A DNA stretch of 64,000 nucleotides from JADJDM01 sp044352985 (lineage in GTDB: Bacteria; Bacteroidota; Bacteroidia; B-17B0; Aurantibacillaceae), in contig JBILCU010000001.1 in the NCBI GenBank assembly GCA_044352985.1, positions 124,001 to 188,000 on the forward strand, in the 5' to 3' direction. The position numbers were made by a program, and so were the translations under genes. Positions 9,413 to 17,294 of the stretch are shown here, piece by piece; position 1 is the first letter of the stretch, and each line of letters opens with the position of its first letter. The notes below the pieces were generated by a model. That model ran no database searches. It saw only the letters and a list, made by a program, of their open reading frames with translations, and was not told where the DNA came from.

Positions 9413-9632
9413 TTTCCTCTAATTCCTTTGATAATTGGGCGGCGTATCCAATTACCGGATTTACTTCCGAAGTTCGAAAATGCTCTAATTTTGCATCATA
9501 ACCCAAACCGGCAGGAAACAACGTGTTTTGAAAAGTTTGCTTTTCATAATAATCGCCGTAATCCCAAACCGGAGCGAGATTAGCGCATAGTTTCGTTGTA
9601 AAATGTATCAGTTCTTTCGGGTTCGATAATTT

Positions 9633-9671
9633 TGTAAGCTTCCCCATAATTCGACCATTTAAAAATAGAAT
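9633..9671 (+). repeat. left terminal inverted repeat of the IS
   Basis: Starts TGTAAGCTTCCC and ends AAAAATAGAAT. It pairs with the right end with mismatches concentrated at positions 13-21. Confidence 0.85.
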
Positions 9672-9732
9672 ATAACTCGTTCGCGGCGGTAAGCGAACGA
9701 GAATGTTTTAATAAATTTAAATGCGAATAAAA

Positions 9733-9999
9733 ATGAAAAAAACACAGTTTACAGAAAGCCAAATTATTGCCATGTTAAAACAACATGAGCAAGGAGTAAA
9801 AGTTCAAGATATAGCCAGAGCAAATGGCATATCAGATAAAACCATTTATCGCTGGAAAGCTAAGTATGGCGGTATGGATGCATCAGAACTAAAACGAGTT
9901 AAAGAACTCGAATCAGAAAATGCAAAGTTAAAAAAGATGTATGCTGAATTAGCCTTGCTTAATAACGCCTTACAAGATTTAATCGAAAAAAAGCTTTAG
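9733..9999 (+). CDS. IS3-family transposase OrfA
   Basis: Small HTH_Tnp_1 protein of 88 residues: helix-turn-helix (FTESQIIAMLKQHEQGVKVQ, then ISDKTIYRWKAKYGG), followed by a leucine-zipper coiled coil (LKRVKELESENAKLKKMYAE). It binds the IS ends and, by -1 frameshift near its 3' end, supplies the N-terminus of the OrfAB transposase. ATG 9733 matches the usual MKKxxFTESQ start; ATG 9721 would add four residues. Confidence 0.92.
   Translation: MKKTQFTESQIIAMLKQHEQGVKVQDIARANGISDKTIYRWKAKYGGMDASELKRVKELESENAKLKKMYAELALLNNALQDLIEKKL
9987..9993 (+). other. programmed -1 ribosomal frameshift site A_AAA_AAG
   Basis: In the OrfA frame the codons are AAA (9988-9990) and AAG (9991-9993), preceded by A: the canonical slippery heptamer. 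Slipping back one base at this point bypasses the OrfA stop (9997-9999) and continues in the OrfB frame without a stop (next codons GCT TTA GCG). Confidence 0.8.
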
Positions 10000-10808
10000 C
10001 GTCATGCGATAAAAGAGAAGCTGTCAGTTATTTAATATTAGATCATAAAATAAGTGAGCGTATGGCGTGTAAAACAATGAAGCTTCCAAGAAGTAGTTTT
10101 TACTATTGTCCGGTAGATAAACAGGATAATAAGTATATAAATCAATTAAATGATTTAGTAGAAAAACATGTAACTATTGGTTTTTGGCAAAGTTATCATC
10201 GAATAAGAAGGACGGGCGACAAAGTAAATCATAAAAAACTGTATAGAATATATACTCAAATGAAATTAAACATCAGAAGACGGGCAAAAAAACGATTACC
10301 TGCAAGAGTGAAGCAGCAGCTTTTTCAGCCATCAACAATTAATCAGGTATGGAGTATTGATTTTATGAGCGATTCATTATGGGATGGCAGAAAGGTTAGA
10401 TTATTAAATGTAATTGATGATTTTAATCGTGAAGTCTTAGCAATAGAAACAGATACATCATTGCCAACATTAAGAGTGATAAGATGTTTACAAGAAATAG
10501 TGCAAAGAAGAGAATTGCCAAAAATGATACGAGTAGATAATGGACCTGAGTTTATTAGTTCTAAATTAGATATGTGGTGCAAGGATAATAAAATACAATT
10601 AGTATTTATTCAACCAGGCGAACCAACACAAAATGCTTTTATAGAAAGATTAAACGGGACTTTTAGAAGAGATGTACTTAATGCCTATGTTTTTAAATCA
10701 ATACAAGAAATAAGAAACGTTACTGAAGAATGGATGTATGATTATAATTACAATCGACCTCATAAATCTTTAAATAATAAAACACCAATGGAATACAGAT
10801 TAACTTAA
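9993..10808 (+). CDS. IS3-family transposase OrfB (DDE integrase core), made as OrfAB fusion
   Basis: Catalytic half of the transposase. The frame is open from the slippery site; the first ATG is at 10062 (248 residues), but the sequence before it (KREAVSYLILDHKISERMA) is the conserved OrfB N-terminus, so the frameshift product is the real one. HTH_21 region followed by the rve core with D (WSIDFMSD), D (RVDNGPEF) and E (NAFIERLNGTFR), then the YNYNRPHKSLNNKTPMEY tail. No disabling mutation is seen. Confidence 0.93.
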   Translation, partial: ALASCDKREAVSYLILDHKISERMACKTMKLPRSSFYYCPVDKQDNKYINQLNDLVEKHVTIGFWQSYHRIRRTGDKVNHKKLYRIYTQMKLNIRRRAKKRLPARVKQQLFQPSTINQVWSIDFMSDSLWDGRKVRLLNVIDDFNREVLAIETDTSLPTLRVIRCLQEIVQRRELPKMIRVDNGPEFISSKLDMWCKDNKIQLVFIQPGEPTQNAFIERLNGTFRRDVLNAYVFKSIQEIRNVTEEWMYDYNYNRPHKSLNNKTPMEYRLT

Positions 10809-10811
10809 AAA

Positions 10812-10851
10812 ATTCTATTTTTGAATGGTCCGAAAAAAAGGGAAGCTTACA
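10812..10851 (-). repeat. right terminal inverted repeat of the IS
   Basis: Ends GGGAAGCTTACA, the exact complement of the left terminus. A DUF4116 reading frame enters directly from this end. Confidence 0.85.
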
Positions 10852-12274
10852 TATTGTTTCAGATAATGGCAACAAAGTTGTCTGGAAGACAAACCTTAAT
10901 TCAATAAATTCAGATTTATTAAAAAACAAACAATTTGCTTTAAGTGTTGTCCGTTTATTTGATGATGGTTTTCTTTATTTACCTGAGGATATAAGAAATG
11001 AAAAGGAAATTATATTAGCAACTTTTGAAAATGAGAATGCTTTCTATGACGATGATAATGTAAAAAAAATATTTTCCAAAATTCCATTATCTTTTCTTGA
11101 GGATAAGGAATTTGTAAAGCAGATAATTGAGATGCAAGATTATCCCTTTTTAGAATATTTGCCAGAAAAATTTAGAAATGATAAAACGATTGTTTTAAGG
11201 GCGGTTCAAAAAAATGGATTAAACATACAATACACAAGTGATCTACTTAAAAGAGAAAAAGAAATTATTTTGGCAGCATTATTTAGCGAACCAACTTCAA
11301 TAATTCATTTTTCATCTGAATTTAGAGCAAATAAAGAATTTGTTTTACTTGCTTTTGATTCTCCTAATATTAGAAACAGAGATGAGAACCTTTTGAAATT
11401 TGTTGACCATAAATTAAAGGCAGATAAAGAGGTAGTTTTGGCTGCTATAAATCAAAATGGTTTTGCGCTAAAATTTGCAGCTGAAAATTTAAGAGCTGAT
11501 AAAGAAGTTGTTCTTTCTGCCGTGAACAAAAATGGTTCTACTTTAGAATATGCTTCTGAAAATTTAAGAGCAGATAAAGATATAGTTTTAGCTGCTGTAA
11601 AACGAAATGGTGAAGCTATACAATTCGCTTCTGATGATTTAAAAGCTCATAGGGAAATAGTTTTTGCTGCAGTAAGTAATTGGGGATATTCGTTGCAATT
11701 TATTCCTGAAAATTTAAGAACTGATAAAGAATTAGTTTTAGCTGCTGTAAATAATAATGGTTTAGCTTTAGAATTTGCGTCTGCTGATTTAAAAGCTGAT
11801 AATGATGTAATTTTGGCAGCTGTATATGAATCTAAAGAGGCTTTGGAGTTTGCTAATGATATTATTTATTCTAAAAGTGAATTAATATATAAAATCCTCA
11901 ATATAGAAAGTATAGATATAGAAGAAGATTTTCCACAAAATGTTCAAAATAAAATATTCAATAGTAAAATATTTTTAACAGAACTAGTTAAGAAAAATAG
12001 ATACTATTTAGGCAATGCTAATGATGAATTTAAAAATAATAAAGAAATTGTTTCCGAAGCAGTAAATAATGAACCGGGATCATTCGAATATGCTCATAAA
12101 GATTTAAAAACAATCTCTTTTACACTTGAGCTAATTGATAAAAGCATAAAAGTTGGTTACGAAAATTATCCTTTTTATGATGGTAAATCTATGGTTTCAA
12201 AATACGAGCGTTTAAAACAGAAAAAAAGCTGGTTATGTCCATTTTACAGAGCTTATATTTTGTGGAAATATTAG
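10852..12274 (+). pseudogene. DUF4116-type repeat protein, 5' end cut off by the IS
   Basis: The frame is open across the IS right end (last stop upstream at 10778, inside the IS) and is protein-like from the IS border on, with repeat sequence (LYLPEDIRNEKEIILATFEN) well before the first ATG at 11132. So the original N-terminus is missing. The rest is a chain of ~9-11 repeats of ~23 residues of the form LRADKEVVLAAVxxNGxALEFASEN, as in DUF4116 proteins; the repeats most like each other lie at 11420-11850. A shortened 380-residue product from ATG 11132 could still be made. DUF4116 has no firm function; the alpha-helical repeats suggest protein binding. Confidence 0.75.
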
Positions 12275-12454
12275 TTTTATTTTTTAATTATATTTTGATT
12301 GTAATCATTCAGCCGTAATGGCCTTTTAAAACTTAACGTTGTGTTTTTATGTGTTAAATGTTAAAGTTCCTTTTTGGCAAGTAATTTTTTCTATTCATTT
12401 TCATCGCACAGGCCTAATTAAAAGCAAGCTCTCCAATAAGAAAAACAAAAATCA

Positions 12455-12486
12455 TTTGCGGTATATACTTTTAATATATACATTTG
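12455..12486 (+). promoter_or_regulatory. promoter of the MazEF-like pair
   Basis: -33 box TTTG (12455-12458), 20-nt spacer, -7 box TACATTTG (12479-12486): a full match to the Bacteroidota TTTG-N19-21-TAnnTTTG consensus. The start codon follows 16 nt later. Confidence 0.75.
12461..12481. promoter_or_regulatory. inverted-repeat operator inside the promoter spacer
   Basis: GTATATA, 7-nt spacer, TATATAC: a perfect 7-bp inverted repeat filling the space between the -33 and -7 boxes. That is where a ribbon-helix-helix antitoxin would bind for autorepression. Confidence 0.6.
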
Positions 12487-12502
12487 TGAAAAATCATTTA
12501 AA

Positions 12503-12733
12503 ATGAAAACTTTATCTTTAAAGCTTGATGACGAAATTTATGATGAAGCTGAAAAAATTACTTCTAAGCTTAAATTGGCAAGAAATCGTTACATAAACGA
12601 AGCGGTTAACATTTATAATCTTTTTAATAAAAGACGAATTTTAAAAAAACAACTAGAGAAAGAATCAAAACTATCTCGTAAAGATTCAATGGAGATATTG
12701 CATGAATTTGAAAAGTTGATTGATGAAGCTTAA
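12503..12733 (+). CDS. ribbon-helix-helix antitoxin of a MazEF-like pair
   Basis: 76 residues. The N-terminal strand KTLSLKLDDEIYDEAEKI and the following helix (ARNRYINEAV) fit a ribbon-helix-helix DNA-binding fold; the acidic helical tail (KLSRKDSMEILHEFEKLIDE) would wrap the toxin. Overlap of the last 11 bp with the toxin ORF and the operator-like repeat in its promoter are typical of autoregulated antitoxins. It is not a close relative of classical AbrB-fold MazE. Confidence 0.8.
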   Translation: MKTLSLKLDDEIYDEAEKITSKLKLARNRYINEAVNIYNLFNKRRILKKQLEKESKLSRKDSMEILHEFEKLIDEA

Positions 12734-13058
12734 ACAATTCGATATCTGGCTCGCCGACTTAAATCCAAGAGTAGGAACTGAACCCGGTAAAACAAGACCG
12801 GTCGTCATTATTCAAACAGATTTGTTAAATGAATTTCACCCTTCTACTCTTATTTGTCCTGTTACATCAAATGTAAATAAAGAGATTGAGTTATTACGTG
12901 TTCATTTAAAAAAAGGTCAGCTCGACAAACCTTCAGATATTCTGGTTGACCAAATTCGCGCAATTGATAACAAGCGGCTGAAAAAAAAGCTCGGAGCTTT
13001 AACAAAAGAACAAATTCAATCACTCAAGTATAATATTAGAATAGTGCTTGACATTTAG
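12723..13058 (+). CDS. MazF/PemK-family endoribonuclease toxin
   Basis: 111 residues with the family's order of motifs: FDIWLADLNPRVGTEPGKTR, then RPVVIIQ, STLICPVTSN, VDQIRAIDNKRL. MazF-type toxins cut single-stranded mRNA at short sequences. The ATG at 12723 (KLKQFDIW) is chosen over the TTG one codon earlier; it overlaps the antitoxin gene by 11 bp. All core residues appear present, including the Arg of the GKTRPV loop and the Thr of VTSN. Confidence 0.9.
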   Translation: MKLKQFDIWLADLNPRVGTEPGKTRPVVIIQTDLLNEFHPSTLICPVTSNVNKEIELLRVHLKKGQLDKPSDILVDQIRAIDNKRLKKKLGALTKEQIQSLKYNIRIVLDI

Positions 13059-13399
13059 ATAGGTATTACAAAACCAGCTATTTAAATTTAGAGCCTTACT
13101 TTGTAAGTAATTATAGCATCGCATTGGCATTAATTATTATTACCTCAACAGACTTATTTATCGAAAGATAATTCCATTTAACACACTCATTTTTTTATTT
13201 AAATAATTTAATAGCGATGTTAATTTTAAAAAAATTAATATTTTTTGTAACAAAAATATTTTTCTTGCGTTAAATACGATATAAATATTCCAAATTATTT
13301 TTTTAAAAAGCTAATGATTAAACATCTACATTAACCGAATAACATCAATTTTATAGGAAACACTTTTACTTAGTTATTAATCCTTAAAAACTAAATCCT
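13059..13399. other. intergenic, no gene seen
   Basis: 341 bp, very AT-rich, with stops in all frames. It presumably contains the promoter of the sigma-factor gene, but no full -33/-7 pair was found and no convincing hairpin. Confidence 0.5.
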
Positions 13400-14008
13400 A
13401 TGAAAAGTGTGCCCTTAAATGATTTGCTTTTAGCATACAACACCGGCGATAAATTAGCGCAGGATGAGTTAATGAAAAGATGTTTAAGCTTTGTAAAAAG
13501 TAAAGTATTCTCTAACGACATTAAATGCAGAGACCAAAAAGAAGAACTGGTTATGCAGGTTATCGTAAAAGTTTTAAATAAAATAAATACGTTCAAACCA
13601 AATCAAAACATGCCTGATGTTGGATTTTGGGCTTGGGTTGCTACCATATGCTATAACACGTATATGGATTTCTTTAGAAATCAAAAGAAAACCAATCTGT
13701 TTATTAGTTTAGATGAAACCTATGAAGATGGTTCGCTAAAAAATGAGGTAGCAGGCGATGATGCTTGGCTAAAATACATTTCTAAAAAAGAAAAATTCAT
13801 CCAGTTAGTAAGGGTTGCAAGGCAATTACCCGACAAGTATTTTACCATTATTAAACTTAAATATTGGTTTGATATGAGTAATGAAGAAATAGCAAATTAT
13901 CTTCATGAAAGTGAAAATAACATAAGGGTGATGCATCACCGAGCATTAAAAAAATTATATGGCCAACTCATGATTGATAAATCTGAAATCAAAAAATGGG
14001 CAGCATAA
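13400..14008 (+). CDS. ECF-type RNA polymerase sigma factor
   Basis: 202 residues. Region 2 (~23-95: RCLSFVKSKVF, VMQVIVKVLNKINTF, FWAWVATICYNTYMDFFRNQ) and region 4 (~140-195: ARQLPDKYFTIIKLKYW, MSNEEIANYLHESENNIRVM, HHRALKKL) are both recognisable. Unlike the sigma gene at 49211-49768 it has no anti-sigma gene beside it; the next two genes encode secreted proteins, which may be its targets. No partner gene is obvious. Confidence 0.88.
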   Translation: MKSVPLNDLLLAYNTGDKLAQDELMKRCLSFVKSKVFSNDIKCRDQKEELVMQVIVKVLNKINTFKPNQNMPDVGFWAWVATICYNTYMDFFRNQKKTNLFISLDETYEDGSLKNEVAGDDAWLKYISKKEKFIQLVRVARQLPDKYFTIIKLKYWFDMSNEEIANYLHESENNIRVMHHRALKKLYGQLMIDKSEIKKWAA

Positions 14009-14128
14009 TTTTACAGGGTGTTTAATTTCTTTTTTATAGTTCTTATTTATTTTAATAATAAACTACAACTACTAAAAAGAATTTTCCATAAGCGATAATA
14101 TTTTATTAATAAATCATCTTATCATTTT

Positions 14129-15001
14129 ATGAAAAACATTTTTTTAATACATCTATTCATGTTTACGGGATATGCCGTTTATGCTCAAAAAAAACATGAA
14201 GTTCATTTGGATAATAAACAAAGAGATAAGAACATTGCCTATTCAGAGAAAATTAATCAAAACGAAATTGATTATATCTCTCTATTTAACGACGATGAAG
14301 ATGGTGATGGTGTTTCTGATTTTAAAGACGAATGCCATCAAACCCCGTCAGGAGTGAAGGTAGATAAAAAAGGCTGCCCTTTAGATGAAGATAAAGACAT
14401 GATTCCTGATTATCGTGATAAAGAATTAAATACGCCAAAAAATATGATTGCCAATGGTGATGGAATTGGAATTACTAAAAAAATGCAATCGGAATGGATT
14501 AATAAATACAATGCTGTAAATAAAATCACAAAAAATCCAACACAAAATACTCTTACAAAAACTCAAAACAAAAAAAGCATTAAAACATCTGACGAAAATT
14601 TAAAGAAAATAATGGATGATTCATTATGGAAATGCGTATATGAATTTTGTTCATTAGTCGAGAAATATTTAAATAAAAATCTTGTTACTCAAAATGATGT
14701 AGATTGTTTTTTAAATTATGTATATCAAAACATGCTAGATTCTGTTCAGTCATCTACTTTTTGTATACCTGAGGATTTTACTAGGATTGAAGCCATAGAT
14801 CTAGTTAAAAGGCAAACAGAGGATTTAATAAATAAAAAATGTGTTTATGAATTTAAGAGTTGGGACGGATGGGATGGAAAAACTCCTTTTGTGGGGTTTG
14901 ACTTTAATATTTCACATGATGATTACGTGGATCAATTTCTCGTTATTGTAAATACTAAAAATAAAATATCCAGTATTTTTTCAGTGAATTCAAAATTGTA
15001 A
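14129..15001 (+). CDS. secreted protein with thrombospondin type 3 calcium-binding repeats
   Basis: 290 residues: signal peptide (NIFLIHLFMFTGYAVYAQ), then aspartate-rich TSP3 repeats (~51-98: DDEDGDGVSDFKDEC, DEDKDMIPDYRD) with a cysteine pair typical of the OmpA-linker type, then a ~180-residue C-terminal region with no family I know, containing five cysteines. TSP3 repeats bind Ca2+ and usually link a membrane domain to OmpA, but here no OmpA domain follows, so the protein may be periplasmic or surface-exposed. Function unknown. Confidence 0.7.
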   Translation: MKNIFLIHLFMFTGYAVYAQKKHEVHLDNKQRDKNIAYSEKINQNEIDYISLFNDDEDGDGVSDFKDECHQTPSGVKVDKKGCPLDEDKDMIPDYRDKELNTPKNMIANGDGIGITKKMQSEWINKYNAVNKITKNPTQNTLTKTQNKKSIKTSDENLKKIMDDSLWKCVYEFCSLVEKYLNKNLVTQNDVDCFLNYVYQNMLDSVQSSTFCIPEDFTRIEAIDLVKRQTEDLINKKCVYEFKSWDGWDGKTPFVGFDFNISHDDYVDQFLVIVNTKNKISSIFSVNSKL

Positions 15002-15020
15002 TCTTATTTTTTAATAATAC

Positions 15021-15378
15021 ATATCTAACGCGCAAATAATTAAAAATGCTCCGGTAGCTCTGCCAAAAGGACAAAATTTTATAGAAATCTCTCCTAGATC
15101 TACCACATATAGCATCAACATAAAAAACTTAAAGAGAGTAATGAGCTATTGATTTGCAAAGGTTAATCATCAGGTCTTAATAAAAAAAAGTAAGAGTAAT
15201 TGTTGAAATTTTAGTATCTGTGGAACAAATTATTACAAAATTGGTTCCTACTTCATTAATGGTAGAATATGAAGTGCGTGACAATAGAAAAAGTAAAACT
15301 TTTCCTGATTTTTATTACTCTCTTAGGCCAGATCAACATGATCGTAATTATATTGCTTGTTATGGGTTTGACCCTTAA
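15021..15378 (+). pseudogene. possible decayed gene (stop plus frameshift)
   Basis: Two protein-like frame segments lie end to end: one (15021-15152) reads ...APVALPKGQNFIEISPRST... and stops at TGA 15150-15152; the same frame continues to the A8 run at 15182-15189, after which the next frame reads VRVIVEILVSVEQIITKLVP and on to ...RNYIACYGFDP and TAA at 15378. No start codon is visible. The rest of the 15002-15507 gap has nothing else. Product not recognised; it could also be chance coding look-alike. Confidence 0.4.
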
Positions 15379-15507
15379 AAATTGAGATTAATGGTTATTA
15401 TATAATCAATACAGTAATAATTTATAGCTGAAAATAGCACTTTCAATATAAATCAATTTAAATTTTAAGCAAACGAATAAATCACTTATTAAACAATAAA
15501 ATAGGAT

Positions 15508-17037
15508 ATGAAAATCATCAATAAAAACATAATAATTTCCGCTTTTGTTTTAATGACCACTATTAGTCATTCACAAAATAATTTTGACACAATCTTTCAA
15601 CTTATTCCCAAAGGTTTTGATAATGAAAGATATTTAATTGGAAGCTTTAGTTCAAATGATCATATTGATTATGAATTAAACACTATTGATATTAAGGATT
15701 CACAAACACTGCCATTAAAAGAAAGTATCTCATATAAGCAACTACTGGAGTCGGGTATTAAAAGCATGATGCTGGAATACAAAAATTATAAAAGTAACTC
15801 GGTAATTACAGCATACGCTATTTTTGCATTAGGAAATTATTCTGTTATTACAGAATCGTTGCTTGCTATAATTAATGAATTGATTCTGCCTAATCAACTA
15901 TTTTTGAAATCAATTTATGAGTGGATAAAACCAACTTATGTAAAAACTTTTAATTCATTAACAGTAGAAGAGCAGGAACTTTTTTTAGGTAAATTACAAC
16001 TAGCAGAAAATTTTGTGTGGTTTGTTTTAATTAAAAAAAATGAGAATAAATACAATCAATGGATAGATTCAATGAAAATAAAAAACGGAATTACAGGTGA
16101 TAAAGAAACTTACGATGACGAAAAAATAAAAGGTTTTTTTAGAAGAAGAATTGATAAAAAACAATGGACGACAGAAGATTGTATGTTTTGGATTTTGCAG
16201 TTGAAAAATGATTTTACTCCTTTATTAAAAAATAAAGAAATTACCACTTCTCATTTTCAGTTTATAAAGCAAATTGATACTAAACATGCTATTGTTGTTA
16301 ACTATATAGGACAATATTTTGTTGTAAACAGAGATTATGATGTAGAAACAACAAAACCTTATGCATACATAAATATTAAAAAACCTAACGCCCTAATTGC
16401 TTACCGCTCTTTTAATAATATGGACTATCAGATAATTTCTATGGCAAATAATGGCGATTTAGTTTTTCCACTAAAAGATGAGTGGTCATCTTTTTACTAT
16501 TTAACAGACAGCGCAATTTATTTTGAGAAAAACATTAAGGTAAAGGATAATTATTTTGATGAGATGCCTGAAATGGCTAGTTTAATTAATCTCCGAGTAC
16601 AAGGAATATTTAATGAAAAAAATAATAAGGTAATGCTGGATAGTTGCAAATCAATATTCTATGTAAAGAATTCAAAAATAATTTTAGCTCAGAAAATCGA
16701 TAATTATTTTTATCTCTATAATTATTCTGGTGAGCTAGTATGTAATGATAAAATTAATATTGAGGAAAATAGAGTTGAAACTATTGATGAGAACGGTGAT
16801 TCAAAAGTGGATACTGTTTATAAGTTTCCATTTGTTTTTTCAAATGATAATTCACTTATAATTGTTGTAAATAAAAAAGGGAAAAAGGGTTGCGTTAATA
16901 GTGCCGGAAAATTAATTGTGCCAATTATATATGAAACTATGGTTTTTTCTGACAAAAAGAATGAAATTATTGCTCAGGAAACTAAATCCGGTAAAAAAAT
17001 CAGATTTGATTTTGAAGGAAAGTTTATCTCAAAATAA
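15508..17037 (+). CDS. secreted protein with C-terminal WG-like repeat
   Basis: 509 residues with a signal peptide (IIISAFVLMTTISHSQ). The bulk (25-420) is of no family I recognise. The end (NKKGKKGCVNSAGKLIVPII, then a second strand pair ending in FDFEGKFISK) resembles a WG beta-repeat, in which 'GKxGxxNxxGxxVIPxxY' recurs; an earlier SGEL/DENGDS stretch may be a degenerate copy. WG repeats are common in Bacteroidota surface proteins. It stands alone between the decayed gene and the AbiE pair. Function unknown. Confidence 0.65.
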   Translation: MKIINKNIIISAFVLMTTISHSQNNFDTIFQLIPKGFDNERYLIGSFSSNDHIDYELNTIDIKDSQTLPLKESISYKQLLESGIKSMMLEYKNYKSNSVITAYAIFALGNYSVITESLLAIINELILPNQLFLKSIYEWIKPTYVKTFNSLTVEEQELFLGKLQLAENFVWFVLIKKNENKYNQWIDSMKIKNGITGDKETYDDEKIKGFFRRRIDKKQWTTEDCMFWILQLKNDFTPLLKNKEITTSHFQFIKQIDTKHAIVVNYIGQYFVVNRDYDVETTKPYAYINIKKPNALIAYRSFNNMDYQIISMANNGDLVFPLKDEWSSFYYLTDSAIYFEKNIKVKDNYFDEMPEMASLINLRVQGIFNEKNNKVMLDSCKSIFYVKNSKIILAQKIDNYFYLYNYSGELVCNDKINIEENRVETIDENGDSKVDTVYKFPFVFSNDNSLIIVVNKKGKKGCVNSAGKLIVPIIYETMVFSDKKNEIIAQETKSGKKIRFDFEGKFISK

Positions 17038-17294
17038 ATATATCATGGTTAATACATATCTTATTTTAACATGTAAGCTTTAGCAAATGTCACATTTGTA
17101 ATTAAACTTAAAATTGAAGTTTTCATTAATGATATTTTATGGCATAATTAATTAATAAACCTATCTAAGGAAAGTAGCCATTAAAATTTAGAGGCAGAAT
17201 TAACTAGTTAAATACCCGTTATTTAAAACTCCATACAAAAGCATAAAGCAGAATGTTTATTTAAGATAAAAATGTATGCTTTAAAATATATTAT

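Larger units (their letters stand above)
9255..9632 (-). pseudogene. C-terminal remnant of a large serine recombinase at the tRNA
   Basis: Minus-strand frame of ~125 codons with the typical tail of Bacteroidota site-specific serine recombinases: NLAPVWDYGDYYEKQTFQN, then LFPAGLGYD, FRTSEVNP and a trailing helix. The catalytic resolvase domain and most of the protein are missing, since the IS element begins at 9633. Downstream the frame runs through the tRNA terminator and the antisense of tRNA-Leu (GLVPRMGLEPIR), a common ending of integrase frames fused to a tRNA attachment site. It marks an old integration event; the recombinase is certainly non-functional. Confidence 0.75.
9633..10851 (+). 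mobile_element. IS3-family insertion sequence (IS407-like group), apparently intact
   Basis: 1219 bp, ending TG...CA, with imperfect ~39-40-bp terminal inverted repeats (9633-9671 and 10812-10851, outer 12 bp TGTAAGCTTCCC identical). It carries orfA and orfB linked by a -1 slippery site, with all three DDE residues present. The flanking bases (TTT on the left, TAT on the right) give no 3-4-bp target duplication. The left flank is a recombinase remnant and the right flank a truncated DUF4116 gene, so a deletion or IS-IS recombination probably followed insertion. Confidence 0.9.

Noticed and set aside
9329..9583. Plus-strand frame starting in the tRNA
   Set aside because: Arises from tRNA, terminator and the antisense of the recombinase remnant.
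9580..9762. Small minus-strand frame over the IS left end
   Set aside because: Made of inverted-repeat and leader sequence of the IS; no recognisable product.
9630..10854. Target-site duplication of the IS
   Set aside because: The flanking bases TTT and TAT differ, and no shift of the border gives a convincing 3-4-bp repeat.
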